A DNA stretch of 18,867 nucleotides, taken from the NCBI GenBank assembly GCA_023428655.1, contig JAEYXC010000391.1, forward strand, positions 1 to 18,867, written 5' to 3'. A program made the position numbers and the translations under genes. This stretch comes from Bacillota bacterium (lineage in GTDB: Bacteria > Bacillota > Clostridia > Lachnospirales > Lachnospiraceae). The notes beneath the pieces are model-generated. The model made no database searches, had not been told where the DNA came from, and was given only the letters and a program-made list of their open reading frames with translations. This document shows positions 7,282-14,391 of the stretch, in pieces; the stretch's first letter is position 1, and the number at the start of each line of letters is the position of its first letter.

Positions 7282-8409
7282 TTGGCGGAAGCATTAAAGG
7301 ATATTTATACATTGGAATTCTTAGTGGAGTTTTCCAGGAAAGTGAAGTCAGTATACCCGAATTTTCAGGAGGATCAATTTATCACATCGATTATGGATGA
7401 AACCTGGGACGGGCTGGCCCTTAAGGCTCGTATGCGGCGAATTTCAGAAAGACTTGGGGATTATTTACCCAACAATTATGAGGCAGCTCTGGAGGTGTTA
7501 TTTGCCATTTCTGATGATTGTAGCGGGTTTCCCTACCTTTTCTTTCCTGATTTTGTGGCTGTATACGGGAGGGAGGATAAGCATTGGGAGCTTTCAATGA
7601 AAGCCCTAGAGAATTTTACACAGAAATCATCGTCTGAATTTGCTATCAGGCCATTTTTATTACAGGATCCGGAGCGGGTAATGAAGTATATGATGGGCTG
7701 GGCAAGGAACACGAATGAACATGTGCGAAGGTTTGCCAGTGAAGGCTGCCGTCCTCGACTTCCTTGGGGGGAGGCGTTACCGATGTTTAAGAAGGATCCA
7801 ACCCCGGTTTTAGCTGTGCTAGAGCTTCTTAAAGAGGATCCCTCCCTATATGTTCGCAAAAGTGTTGCCAATAACCTCAATGATATAGGGAAGGATCATG
7901 CTGCTCTGGTACTGGAGACAGCGCGTCGCTGGTCAGGCAGGAATCCCGGTACGGATTGGATTATTCGACATGGGTGTCGAACCTTAATCAGAAATGCAGA
8001 TCCTGACGCCTTGGAGATATTCGGTTATGCGAGGGAGATGTTACTTGCCACCCGCGCTACGATTTTAGCGCAGCCGTCCGTATTGAGCATTGGTGATCAG
8101 TGTGAACTCCAATATAGCATTGAGGTTCGCCAAGGGGAGCCTGTCCATCTTCGGATTGAATATGGCATTGACTTTGTTAAGGCAAAGGGGCGGATATCTC
8201 GTAAGCTGTTTCTGCTCTCGGATAAAACGGTTTCCGGTGGTGCGCATCTGACAGGGAAAAGGCTTCACATCTGGGCTGATTTGACAACACGACGCCATTA
8301 CCCGGGGGATCATCGACTGATTCTATTGGTGAATGGACAGGAGGTAGCTCACACCGTAATAGAGCTACAAGCACAGCCAGGACAAGGTAATCAAGACAAT
8401 GAAGGATAG
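7282..8409 (+). CDS. AlkC-type DNA alkylation repair protein (HEAT-like repeats plus Ig-like domain)
   Basis: From TTG 7282 the protein has 375 residues. I prefer this start because GGAGGT at 7269-7274 is 7 bases upstream and the N-terminus becomes MAEALKDIYTLEFL, as in AlkC proteins; in-frame GTG 7195 and ATG 7240 lack properly spaced ribosome sites. Residues 1 to about 265 are HEAT-like helices with the diagnostic WARNTNEHVRRFASEGCRPRLPW block, then DPSLYVRKSVANNLNDIGKDH and TDWIIRHGCRTLIRNADPDAL. Residues about 270-365 are beta-rich and match the extra immunoglobulin-like domain that separates AlkC from AlkD. AlkC removes 3-methyladenine-type lesions without base flipping. It is a single gene, probably induced separately from its neighbours. 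The family is fairly certain; the AlkC assignment over AlkD rests on the C-terminal domain. Confidence 0.85.
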   Translation: MAEALKDIYTLEFLVEFSRKVKSVYPNFQEDQFITSIMDETWDGLALKARMRRISERLGDYLPNNYEAALEVLFAISDDCSGFPYLFFPDFVAVYGREDKHWELSMKALENFTQKSSSEFAIRPFLLQDPERVMKYMMGWARNTNEHVRRFASEGCRPRLPWGEALPMFKKDPTPVLAVLELLKEDPSLYVRKSVANNLNDIGKDHAALVLETARRWSGRNPGTDWIIRHGCRTLIRNADPDALEIFGYAREMLLATRATILAQPSVLSIGDQCELQYSIEVRQGEPVHLRIEYGIDFVKAKGRISRKLFLLSDKTVSGGAHLTGKRLHIWADLTTRRHYPGDHRLILLVNGQEVAHTVIELQAQPGQGNQDNEG

Positions 8410-8450
8410 CAACGAAATATTACAAAAATTATAAAATTATGTAAAAATGA

Positions 8451-8479
8451 TTGCTTTTTTATGTTTAAAGACTTAAGAT
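8451..8479 (+). promoter_or_regulatory. candidate promoter for the small membrane protein gene
   Basis: TTGCTT at 8451-8456 and TAAGAT at 8474-8479 are 17 bases apart. Matches are moderate. A GATAAT at 8485-8490 is an alternative -10. Confidence 0.35.
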
Positions 8480-8524
8480 ATAGTTGATAATGGAGCGAGT
8501 GCAAAATGAGGCACGGTGCAATTA

Positions 8525-8557
8525 CTACTAACATTCAGTCATTAGTAGCCATTTTTA
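8525..8557 (+). terminator. hairpin with T-rich tail in the leader of the small membrane protein gene
   Basis: CTACTAA (8525-8531) and TTAGTAG (8542-8548) form a 7-base stem with a 10-base loop, followed after CCA by TTTTTATTTT. It lies downstream of the candidate promoter and just before the ribosome site at 8567-8572. It may be a weak terminator or attenuator; the stem is AT-rich, so confidence is limited. Confidence 0.35.
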
Positions 8558-8578
8558 TTTTGGATGGAGGAGTCGATT

Positions 8579-8983
8579 TTGAAAGAAAAAATGAAAAAGG
8601 TCTTACAGAAGCTTTTGATCCAAATTCTTTATATTATCCTTTTTACATCCGTAAGTGTGCTTGCTGCAGTGCTGATATCACGGTATTTTGATATTTTGCT
8701 AAGAACCGTTGTCGTATATGAAGGCTTTTTCGTGGTATTGGTAGGAGCTCTTCTATCGCCAAGAGGAGTACGCTCGATTATTAATGTGAACGCCCTTGAT
8801 CAACGACATGCGGACCAAATGATTCAACGTGATCTGGAGATCAATCGAATGGAGCAGGAACTGGAGCGAAGGGATCCGAATTATTACAAGAATTTCTTTC
8901 ACCTGGTTAAGGAGGGTCCCCATAATTTTACCTTTATCATAACCGGTGGATTATTGATGATCTATGCAATGAATTATCTATAA
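8579..8983 (+). CDS. small membrane protein of unknown function
   Basis: I do not recognise this 134-residue protein. It shows two N-terminal membrane segments (about 12-34 and 41-60), a charged cytoplasmic or external middle (about 70-110) with an ER-rich helical stretch IQRDLEINRMEQELERRD (82-99) that could form a coiled coil, and a third hydrophobic segment at the C-terminus (116-133). The start chosen is TTG 8579, with GGAGGA at 8567-8572. ATG 8564 lies inside that ribosome site, and ATG 8591 is too far from it. It is flanked by its own candidate promoter and a strong terminator, so it appears monocistronic. The neighbours (AlkC-like and a broken subtilase) give no functional hint. Confidence 0.7.
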   Translation: MKEKMKKVLQKLLIQILYIILFTSVSVLAAVLISRYFDILLRTVVVYEGFFVVLVGALLSPRGVRSIINVNALDQRHADQMIQRDLEINRMEQELERRDPNYYKNFFHLVKEGPHNFTFIITGGLLMIYAMNYL

Positions 8984-9022
8984 TATAAGTGCTCTGGAGG
9001 AAGCCCCGGGGTATTGATTACG

Positions 9023-9047
9023 AAAAGTCTGCGAAGCAGACTTTTTT
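9023..9047 (+). terminator. strong intrinsic terminator
   Basis: AAAAGTCTGC (9023-9032), a GAA triloop and the exact complement GCAGACTTTT (9036-9045) form a perfect 10-base stem running into a T-tract. It ends the small membrane protein transcript. Confidence 0.9.
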
Positions 9048-9180
9048 GATTCATAAGCTAAGATCAGGTTAAATGCTTCTTGGCCCTTACGGTTACCTGC
9101 TTCATAAAAGTATTTGCCCAGCCCTAGGTGAAAATAAAACCGGATGATGGGAATGGCAATACGAAATCAATCTTAGAGGT

Positions 9181-9209
9181 TTAATATGTAAGCTTCGGTT
9201 GCATATAAT
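9181..9209 (+). promoter_or_regulatory. candidate promoter of the broken subtilase gene
   Basis: TTAATA (9181-9186) and a perfect TATAAT (9204-9209) are 17 bases apart, about 30 bases ahead of the ATG at 9241. It suggests that the remnant could still be transcribed. Confidence 0.4.
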
Positions 9210-9240
9210 GGATTAAGAGAATTGATAAGAGTAGGTCTTT

Positions 9241-9864
9241 ATGGATAATGCAAAGCTTGAAAATGAGCTGAATCTTGCACTTGATGTATCGGAGGCGGAA
9301 CGGGAAAAGGCAGTAAATCTAAATGTAGGCTTTACGCCGGATATGGACCTTTGGGAGTTGATTGTAAAATACAGCGGAAGTCTGGATCGTGTCAGGGAGG
9401 AGCTTCAGATATCAGCGGTAGAGCTGGCCAGCCAATATGCAATCCTGACCATTCCTGAATATTTGATCGGAAGATTAACGGAGTATGAAGAAATTGAGTA
9501 TATAGAGAAGCCAAAGAGATTGTTCTTTGAAGTAAATGAAGGTCGTACGGCGTCTTGTATTAATCCCTTACAGACGGCAAATGTTAATTTATTTGGTGAA
9601 GGGGTGTTGGTAGCTATTATCGACTCAGGAATAGACTATTCTCACCCGGATTTTCGCAATGAGGACGGAACGACGAGAATAGAAGCAATTTGGGATCAGA
9701 CCATACCGGGTAGCCCACCCCCCGGATATGATAGCGGTACCTTATACACCAGAGAGCGGATTAATGAGGCTCTAAAAATTCCGATGCCGGAGCGCATGGA
9801 GGTCGTCCCCAGTACGGATTTATCGGGGCACGGTACCCATGCTCCGTGTTCAAAAAATAAATAG
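9241..9864 (+). pseudogene. truncated Csp-like subtilisin (S8) protease, 3' part missing
   Basis: The frame gives 207 residues. The N-terminal region (1-115, with ELNLALDVSEAEREKAVNLNVG and LWELIVKYSGSL) resembles the prodomain-like part of clostridial Csp-type subtilases. The S8 domain starts with the catalytic Asp D128 in VAIIDSGIDYSHPDF and reaches the catalytic histidine H197 in SGHGTH. It then changes abruptly to APCSKNK and stops. Normal members continue VAGIAAG and carry the catalytic Ser several hundred residues later, at a total of about 550-600 residues. The other two frames after base 9840 do not contain the missing motif, so this is a lost 3' end and not a simple frameshift. The ribosome site is weak (AGAGTAGG). 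It cannot be an active protease. The break lies about 35 bases before the GH127 promoter. Confidence 0.85.
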
Positions 9865-9876
9865 AAATTGGTAGCA

Positions 9877-9912
9877 TTGTTTTATGGGTATGAATCACTT
9901 ATAATGAATCAC
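9877..9912 (+). promoter_or_regulatory. GH127-GH31 operon promoter with direct repeat
   Basis: TTGTTT (9877-9882) and a perfect TATAAT (9900-9905) are 17 bases apart. The 9-base sequence ATGAATCAC occurs twice, at 9890-9898 and 9904-9912, bracketing and overlapping the -10. A directly repeated site fits a regulator that binds in tandem, but its position over the -10 favours repression or auto-occlusion. Confidence 0.55.
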
Positions 9913-9955
9913 AGATAACTTTTAGATGAATGAGTTAACTTACATAAAGGAAGGA

Positions 9956-11833
9956 ATGATTATTATAAAAGCGTTAATGAGTAAACAGGTAAAGCTGCAG
10001 GATGACAATTTAAGACGGAGGGAAGCTGCTAATCGAGAGTACCTTATGAAATTAACTAATGAAAATCTTCTGATTAATTTTAAACTGGAGGCTGGTAGAT
10101 ATCCGGGAAGAAAGCTTGGAAGTGATGCCCACGGAGGATGGGAGGCTCCGGAATGTCAATTACGCGGACATTTTCTGGGGCATTGGCTGTCCGGGGCTGC
10201 AATGCATTATCATATGAGCGGTGACAGGGAATTAAAGGCGAAAGCGGATGTCATTATTGATGAGTTGGCGGAATGTCAGAATGATAATGGTGGTCAATGG
10301 GTGGGTCCGATTCCGGAGAAGTATCTTCATTGGATTGCGGTCGGAAAGCAGGTTTGGGCTCCTCAATATACACTCCATAAGGTTCTTATGGGACTGGTGG
10401 ATATGTATCTATATGCTGAGAATCAGAAAGCACTGGAAATTGCAGACCGCTTTGCTGATTGGTTTGTAGAATGGAGTGCAGGGTTTAGCAGAGAAAAATT
10501 TGATGATATCCTTGATGTTGAGACTGGTGGAATGCTTGAGGTCTGGGTCGAGCTTCTTCGTATTACCGGAAAAGACAAATACAATAGGCTAATCGAACGT
10601 TATTACCGTGGCAGACTCTTCGATTCACTGCTGGCAGGGAAAGATCCTCTTACTAATATGCATGCCAATACGACCATACCGGAGGTCTTAGGCTGTGCCA
10701 GAGCCTTTGAAGTGACGGGGGAAGACAAATGGATGGAGATTGTAAAGGCATATTGGAAATGTGCTGTCACGGATAGAAGAGCTCTAGCGACCGGTGGACA
10801 AACCTCGGGTGAGGTTTGGATGCCTAAGGGGAAGATGAAAGCTAGATTGGGCGATAAAAATCAAGAGCATTGTACGGTATATAATATGATGCGATTGGCA
10901 GAATTCCTGTTCCGATATACAAAGGATCCTGCATATATGCAATATATCGAATACAATTTATATAACGGCATCATGGCACAGGCATATTATCAGGAGGAAA
11001 CCTTAACCGGCGCTAAGCACGATTATCCCGCTACCGGATTGCTAACTTATTTTCTTCCGATGAAGGCCGGCTTACATAAGGATTGGAGTGGTGAGACTGA
11101 TAGCTTTTTCTGTTGTCACGGCACTATGGTACAAGCAAATGCTGCTTTCAACAGAGGGATATATTATCAGGAGAATGAGGAGATATTTGTCTGCCAGTAT
11201 TTTGCATCTGAGCTACAGACCAATATAGGAGGAGATGATATAGCGATTATTGGGAAGGAGGATAAAATGAGCGGAAGCATGATGAGCTCCTCCAATACCT
11301 CCGGCAGCCAAGAGATGAATGAAGAGACAATGCTGCACGAAAATATGCCAAGCTTTAAGAAATTTGACTATGTCGTACAATCAACCTCAGTAAAAACCTT
11401 TACCATTCATTTTCGAATTCCGGAATGGATTATGTCCGAAGCAATTATTTATGTTAACGGTTCGGTACATGGTAAAACCTCGGATGCGAACCATTTTTAT
11501 AGCATAAAGAGAGCTTGGAAGGATGGAGATACCGTTACTATCCTGCTACCGATCGGACTTCGCTTTATACCACTTCCCGATGATAATGAAATGGGAGCCT
11601 TTCGATATGGTCCTGAGGTGTTAGCAGGGATTTGTGCGGAGGAACGATTGCTTTATGTAGACAGTGATGATATTGCTTCTGAAATCATGATGGAAAATGA
11701 ACGTGAGTGGGGTAGGTGGCGCTACTTTTTCAAGACAGTGAACCAGAATCCGGTGATAGAATTCAGGAGGATAAGAGAAATCGGATATGAACCATTTCAA
11801 ATTTATTTTAAAATTAAAAAACGTGTAAAGTAA
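9956..11833 (+). CDS. GH127 family protein, probable beta-L-arabinofuranosidase
   Basis: I start at ATG 9956 (625 residues), with AAAGG at 9946-9950; an in-frame ATG at 9926 lacks a ribosome site. The (alpha/alpha)6 barrel shows family blocks GHFLGHWLSG (71-80), APQYTLHKVLMGL (135-147) and GGQTSGEVW (280-288). The catalytic metal site known from Bifidobacterium HypBA1 is preserved: E304-H-C306, and the paired cysteines C386-C387 in FFCCHG, with E286 matching the acid/base position. GH127 enzymes release beta-L-arabinofuranose with a zinc-bound cysteine nucleophile. There is no signal peptide, so action is on imported oligosaccharides. An odd Met/Ser/Glu-rich insert occupies about 437-464 in the C-terminal beta-sandwich. 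The gene is 20 bases ahead of GH31, so the two form an operon. Confidence 0.88.
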   Translation: MIIIKALMSKQVKLQDDNLRRREAANREYLMKLTNENLLINFKLEAGRYPGRKLGSDAHGGWEAPECQLRGHFLGHWLSGAAMHYHMSGDRELKAKADVIIDELAECQNDNGGQWVGPIPEKYLHWIAVGKQVWAPQYTLHKVLMGLVDMYLYAENQKALEIADRFADWFVEWSAGFSREKFDDILDVETGGMLEVWVELLRITGKDKYNRLIERYYRGRLFDSLLAGKDPLTNMHANTTIPEVLGCARAFEVTGEDKWMEIVKAYWKCAVTDRRALATGGQTSGEVWMPKGKMKARLGDKNQEHCTVYNMMRLAEFLFRYTKDPAYMQYIEYNLYNGIMAQAYYQEETLTGAKHDYPATGLLTYFLPMKAGLHKDWSGETDSFFCCHGTMVQANAAFNRGIYYQENEEIFVCQYFASELQTNIGGDDIAIIGKEDKMSGSMMSSSNTSGSQEMNEETMLHENMPSFKKFDYVVQSTSVKTFTIHFRIPEWIMSEAIIYVNGSVHGKTSDANHFYSIKRAWKDGDTVTILLPIGLRFIPLPDDNEMGAFRYGPEVLAGICAEERLLYVDSDDIASEIMMENEREWGRWRYFFKTVNQNPVIEFRRIREIGYEPFQIYFKIKKRVK

Positions 11834-11853
11834 ATAACACAATGGAGGACATT

Positions 11854-14244
11854 ATGTTGGATGTTCAAAAGAGACCCAGAGGTAATATGATCGGAATGGA
11901 GCGTATACCGGGAGCATTGATTATGTCCGTTCATGGGGGAAAAATGAAACTGGAGCCCAAAGCAGCGGATATTATACGTGTGGTATACACCCTTAAGGAT
12001 ACTTTTGCGGCAGAGGAGAAGCCGGGAATTATTCAAAAGGATGTGTTCGAGGACTGGGATTACAGCGAGACGGAAAAAGAAATCTCATTAATTACGAAAC
12101 AAATTCGTCTGACGATTAACAAGGAAACGATGTCCTTTCGGTATTATGATTGTAATGGGAAGCTGCTTTTAAAGGAACGGGACTATGAAAGTAAATATTT
12201 AGAGGCATTTTCCGCCTATAAAACCATAATCGATGAGGATACCGTAGTTGAAAAGGTGGAAACTCCCGATGGGACGAAGGAAGTGGTTAAGGAAGCGAAA
12301 AGGGTCTTTGATCGGACCCTATATCGGACAAGATTAAACCTGGAGTGGCAACAGAATGAAGCATTATACGGATTGGGTCAGCACGAAGAGGGTGCTTTGG
12401 ACCTAAGGGGGACCACTGTCTATCTGCATCAGGCGAACAAAAAGGTTGCGATTCCCTGCTTGGTATCCAGCTTAGGCTACGGTATCCTGGTGGATACCTA
12501 TAGTCCCATGATTTTTAACGATACGGTGTTTGGTTCCTATCTTTATACAGAGGCTGACTACGAAATGGATTTTTATTTTATCTATGGCGGTAATATGGAT
12601 GGGATAATTCGCGGGTATCGCCAGCTCACGGGGAAAGCAGTAATGCTACCGAAATGGACCTTTGGCTTTATACAATCACAGGAGCGATATGAAACTGGGC
12701 AGGAATTAATTGATGTGGTAAGGGAGTATAGGAATAGACGGATTGGCTTGGATTGTATTGTTTTGGACTGGTGCTCCTGGGAGGGCGAGTTATGGGGGCA
12801 GAAAACCTTTGATCGGGAACGATTCTCAAATCCATCGTCTATGATGGACCAGCTTCATGATGCACATACAAAGCTGATGATATCCGTATGGCCGAATATG
12901 AGCGAGGAATGTGATAATTTTAAGGAATTTCAGGATAGGGCATTACTCCTTCCGGGTAGTACGATCTATAATCCTTATGAGGAGGAAGGAAGAAAGCTAT
13001 ATTGGAAACAGGCGGAGGATGGGCTGTTTTGTCACGGGGTAGATGCATGGTGGTGTGATTCCAGTGAACCCTTTACCCCTGAGTGGAATTATATTGGACA
13101 ACCGGAGGCAACTGCAATGTATTATGAATTTTATAATATCAGCAGTCAGCATATTCCTACTCAGCTTACGAATTCCTATGGTTTGTATCATGCAAGAGCT
13201 ATGTATGAAGGACAGCGTGCTGCAACGAAGGAGAAGAGAGTCGTAAATCTGATCCGTAGCGGCTATACCGGTCAGCAAAGATATGGATCCATACTATGGT
13301 CCGGAGATATTTCTGCAAATTGGCTGACACTGAAACAACAAATAGCAGCCGGGCTTAATCTTTGCGTTAGTGGTCTTCCCTATTGGACGCTGGATATTGG
13401 AGCCTTTTTTGTAAAAAAAGGCATTCAATGGTTTTGGGATGGTGATTATGATAAGGGCAATGCGGATCCCAGCTATGTAGAGTTATTTACGAGATGGTAC
13501 CAATTTGGTTGCTTTTTACCCATATTCCGTAGCCATGGTACTGATTTTCGAAGAGAATTATGGCATTTTGGTGATATGGGTGATATATTTTATGATACGC
13601 TCATCGCGTTTAATCAATTAAGGTACCGTCTGATGCCCTATCTATATTCCATGGCCGGTAAGGTGTGGAGGGAGGATTATACCATCCTTCGAATGCTTGC
13701 CTTTGATTATCCGGAGGATCCGATAGCAAGAGGAATTAAGGATCAATATCTGTTCGGTGAAAGTCTCTTGGTCTGTCCGGTGGTAGAGCCTATGTACTAT
13801 GAGAGAGATGGGGTACCAGTGGTGGGGTCTTCAAAGACCAGAGAGGTATACCTTCCTAGCGGTGGCTGGTATGATTTTTGGACGAACCAGTTCTATGAAG
13901 GGGGACAAATCATAACAACCGCTGCACCGATTAATATAATTCCTTTGTTTGTCAAGGCAGGCAGTATATTACCTATGACACAATCCATGCAGTATGTGGA
14001 TGAACTACCGGAGGCACCGATTGATTTGTATGTATATCCGGGTAAGGATTCTGAATTCGTATTGTATGAGGATGAAGGCAACAGCTATCGATACGAAGAA
14101 GGAGAATATACGTTAACTAGAATCAATTGGTTCGATCGGAAACAAGAATTGATTGTCCATGAGCCCAGCGGTCATTATGAGGGTATGGTGAAGGATAGAG
14201 AATACCGGATTCATATCATAAAAATCACTGAAATAAAACTATAA
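11854..14244 (+). CDS. GH31 family alpha-glycosidase
   Basis: I start at ATG 11854 (796 residues), with TGGAGGA at 11843-11849; ATG 11842 overlaps that site and is less likely. An N-terminal beta-sandwich (about 20-245) with ALYGLGQHEEGALDLRG precedes the TIM barrel. The catalytic nucleophile is D402 in DAWWCDSSEP and the acid/base is D485 in WSGDISANW. DUF5110-like beta domains end the protein (PIDLYVYPGKDSEFVLYEDEG, about 722-742). Family members include alpha-xylosidases, alpha-glucosidases and alpha-galactosidases. The partnership with GH127 suggests a pentose or arabinose-rich oligosaccharide, but the exact substrate cannot be read. There is no signal peptide, implying a cytoplasmic enzyme. 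A perfect-stem terminator follows within 15 bases. Confidence 0.9.
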   Translation: MLDVQKRPRGNMIGMERIPGALIMSVHGGKMKLEPKAADIIRVVYTLKDTFAAEEKPGIIQKDVFEDWDYSETEKEISLITKQIRLTINKETMSFRYYDCNGKLLLKERDYESKYLEAFSAYKTIIDEDTVVEKVETPDGTKEVVKEAKRVFDRTLYRTRLNLEWQQNEALYGLGQHEEGALDLRGTTVYLHQANKKVAIPCLVSSLGYGILVDTYSPMIFNDTVFGSYLYTEADYEMDFYFIYGGNMDGIIRGYRQLTGKAVMLPKWTFGFIQSQERYETGQELIDVVREYRNRRIGLDCIVLDWCSWEGELWGQKTFDRERFSNPSSMMDQLHDAHTKLMISVWPNMSEECDNFKEFQDRALLLPGSTIYNPYEEEGRKLYWKQAEDGLFCHGVDAWWCDSSEPFTPEWNYIGQPEATAMYYEFYNISSQHIPTQLTNSYGLYHARAMYEGQRAATKEKRVVNLIRSGYTGQQRYGSILWSGDISANWLTLKQQIAAGLNLCVSGLPYWTLDIGAFFVKKGIQWFWDGDYDKGNADPSYVELFTRWYQFGCFLPIFRSHGTDFRRELWHFGDMGDIFYDTLIAFNQLRYRLMPYLYSMAGKVWREDYTILRMLAFDYPEDPIARGIKDQYLFGESLLVCPVVEPMYYERDGVPVVGSSKTREVYLPSGGWYDFWTNQFYEGGQIITTAAPINIIPLFVKAGSILPMTQSMQYVDELPEAPIDLYVYPGKDSEFVLYEDEGNSYRYEEGEYTLTRINWFDRKQELIVHEPSGHYEGMVKDREYRIHIIKITEIKL

Positions 14245-14258
14245 TGCCAAAAAATAAC

Positions 14259-14308
14259 ATTCGCGATAAAGAGGCTAAGGAATTTTAGCGATTTATCGCG
14301 AATTTTTT
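14259..14308 (+). terminator. terminator after the GH127-GH31 operon
   Basis: ATTCGCGATAAA (14259-14270) pairs perfectly with TTTATCGCGAAT (14292-14303); an inner GCTAA/TTAGC stem (14274-14278 / 14285-14289) folds the loop. T's run from 14303 to 14308. Confidence 0.85.
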
Positions 14309-14310
14309 AG

Positions 14311-14339
14311 TTGATTTAATCCGGTTACTTCGATATAAT
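14311..14339 (+). promoter_or_regulatory. GH43 promoter
   Basis: TTGATT (14311-14316) and TATAAT (14334-14339) have exactly 17-base spacing. A second TATAAT lies at 14361-14366 but has no -35 partner. The predicted start of transcription (about 14346) falls inside the palindrome at 14343-14354. Confidence 0.65.
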
Positions 14340-14342
14340 TTA

Positions 14343-14354
14343 TAAAACGTTTTA
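14343..14354. promoter_or_regulatory. putative LacI-family operator at the GH43 start site
   Basis: TAAAACGTTTTA is a perfect 12-base palindrome with the central CG usual for LacI/GalR-family operators. It shares the AAACGTTT core with the GH51 promoter. It lacks the outer TG/CA of a consensus CcpA cre site, so a local sugar-responsive repressor is more likely. Confidence 0.5.
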
Positions 14355-14391
14355 CCTAATTATAATGACATAATAAAAGGAGTTGTGTAAA

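Noticed and set aside
9841..9912. Simple frameshift in the subtilase
   Set aside because: Neither alternative frame after the GHGTH motif gives VAGIAAG-like sequence or any extended open frame before GH127.
14343..14354. CcpA catabolite-repression (cre) site
   Set aside because: The AAARCGYTT-type core fits, but the flanking TG and CA of the cre consensus are absent on both sides, so a local LacI-family operator was preferred.
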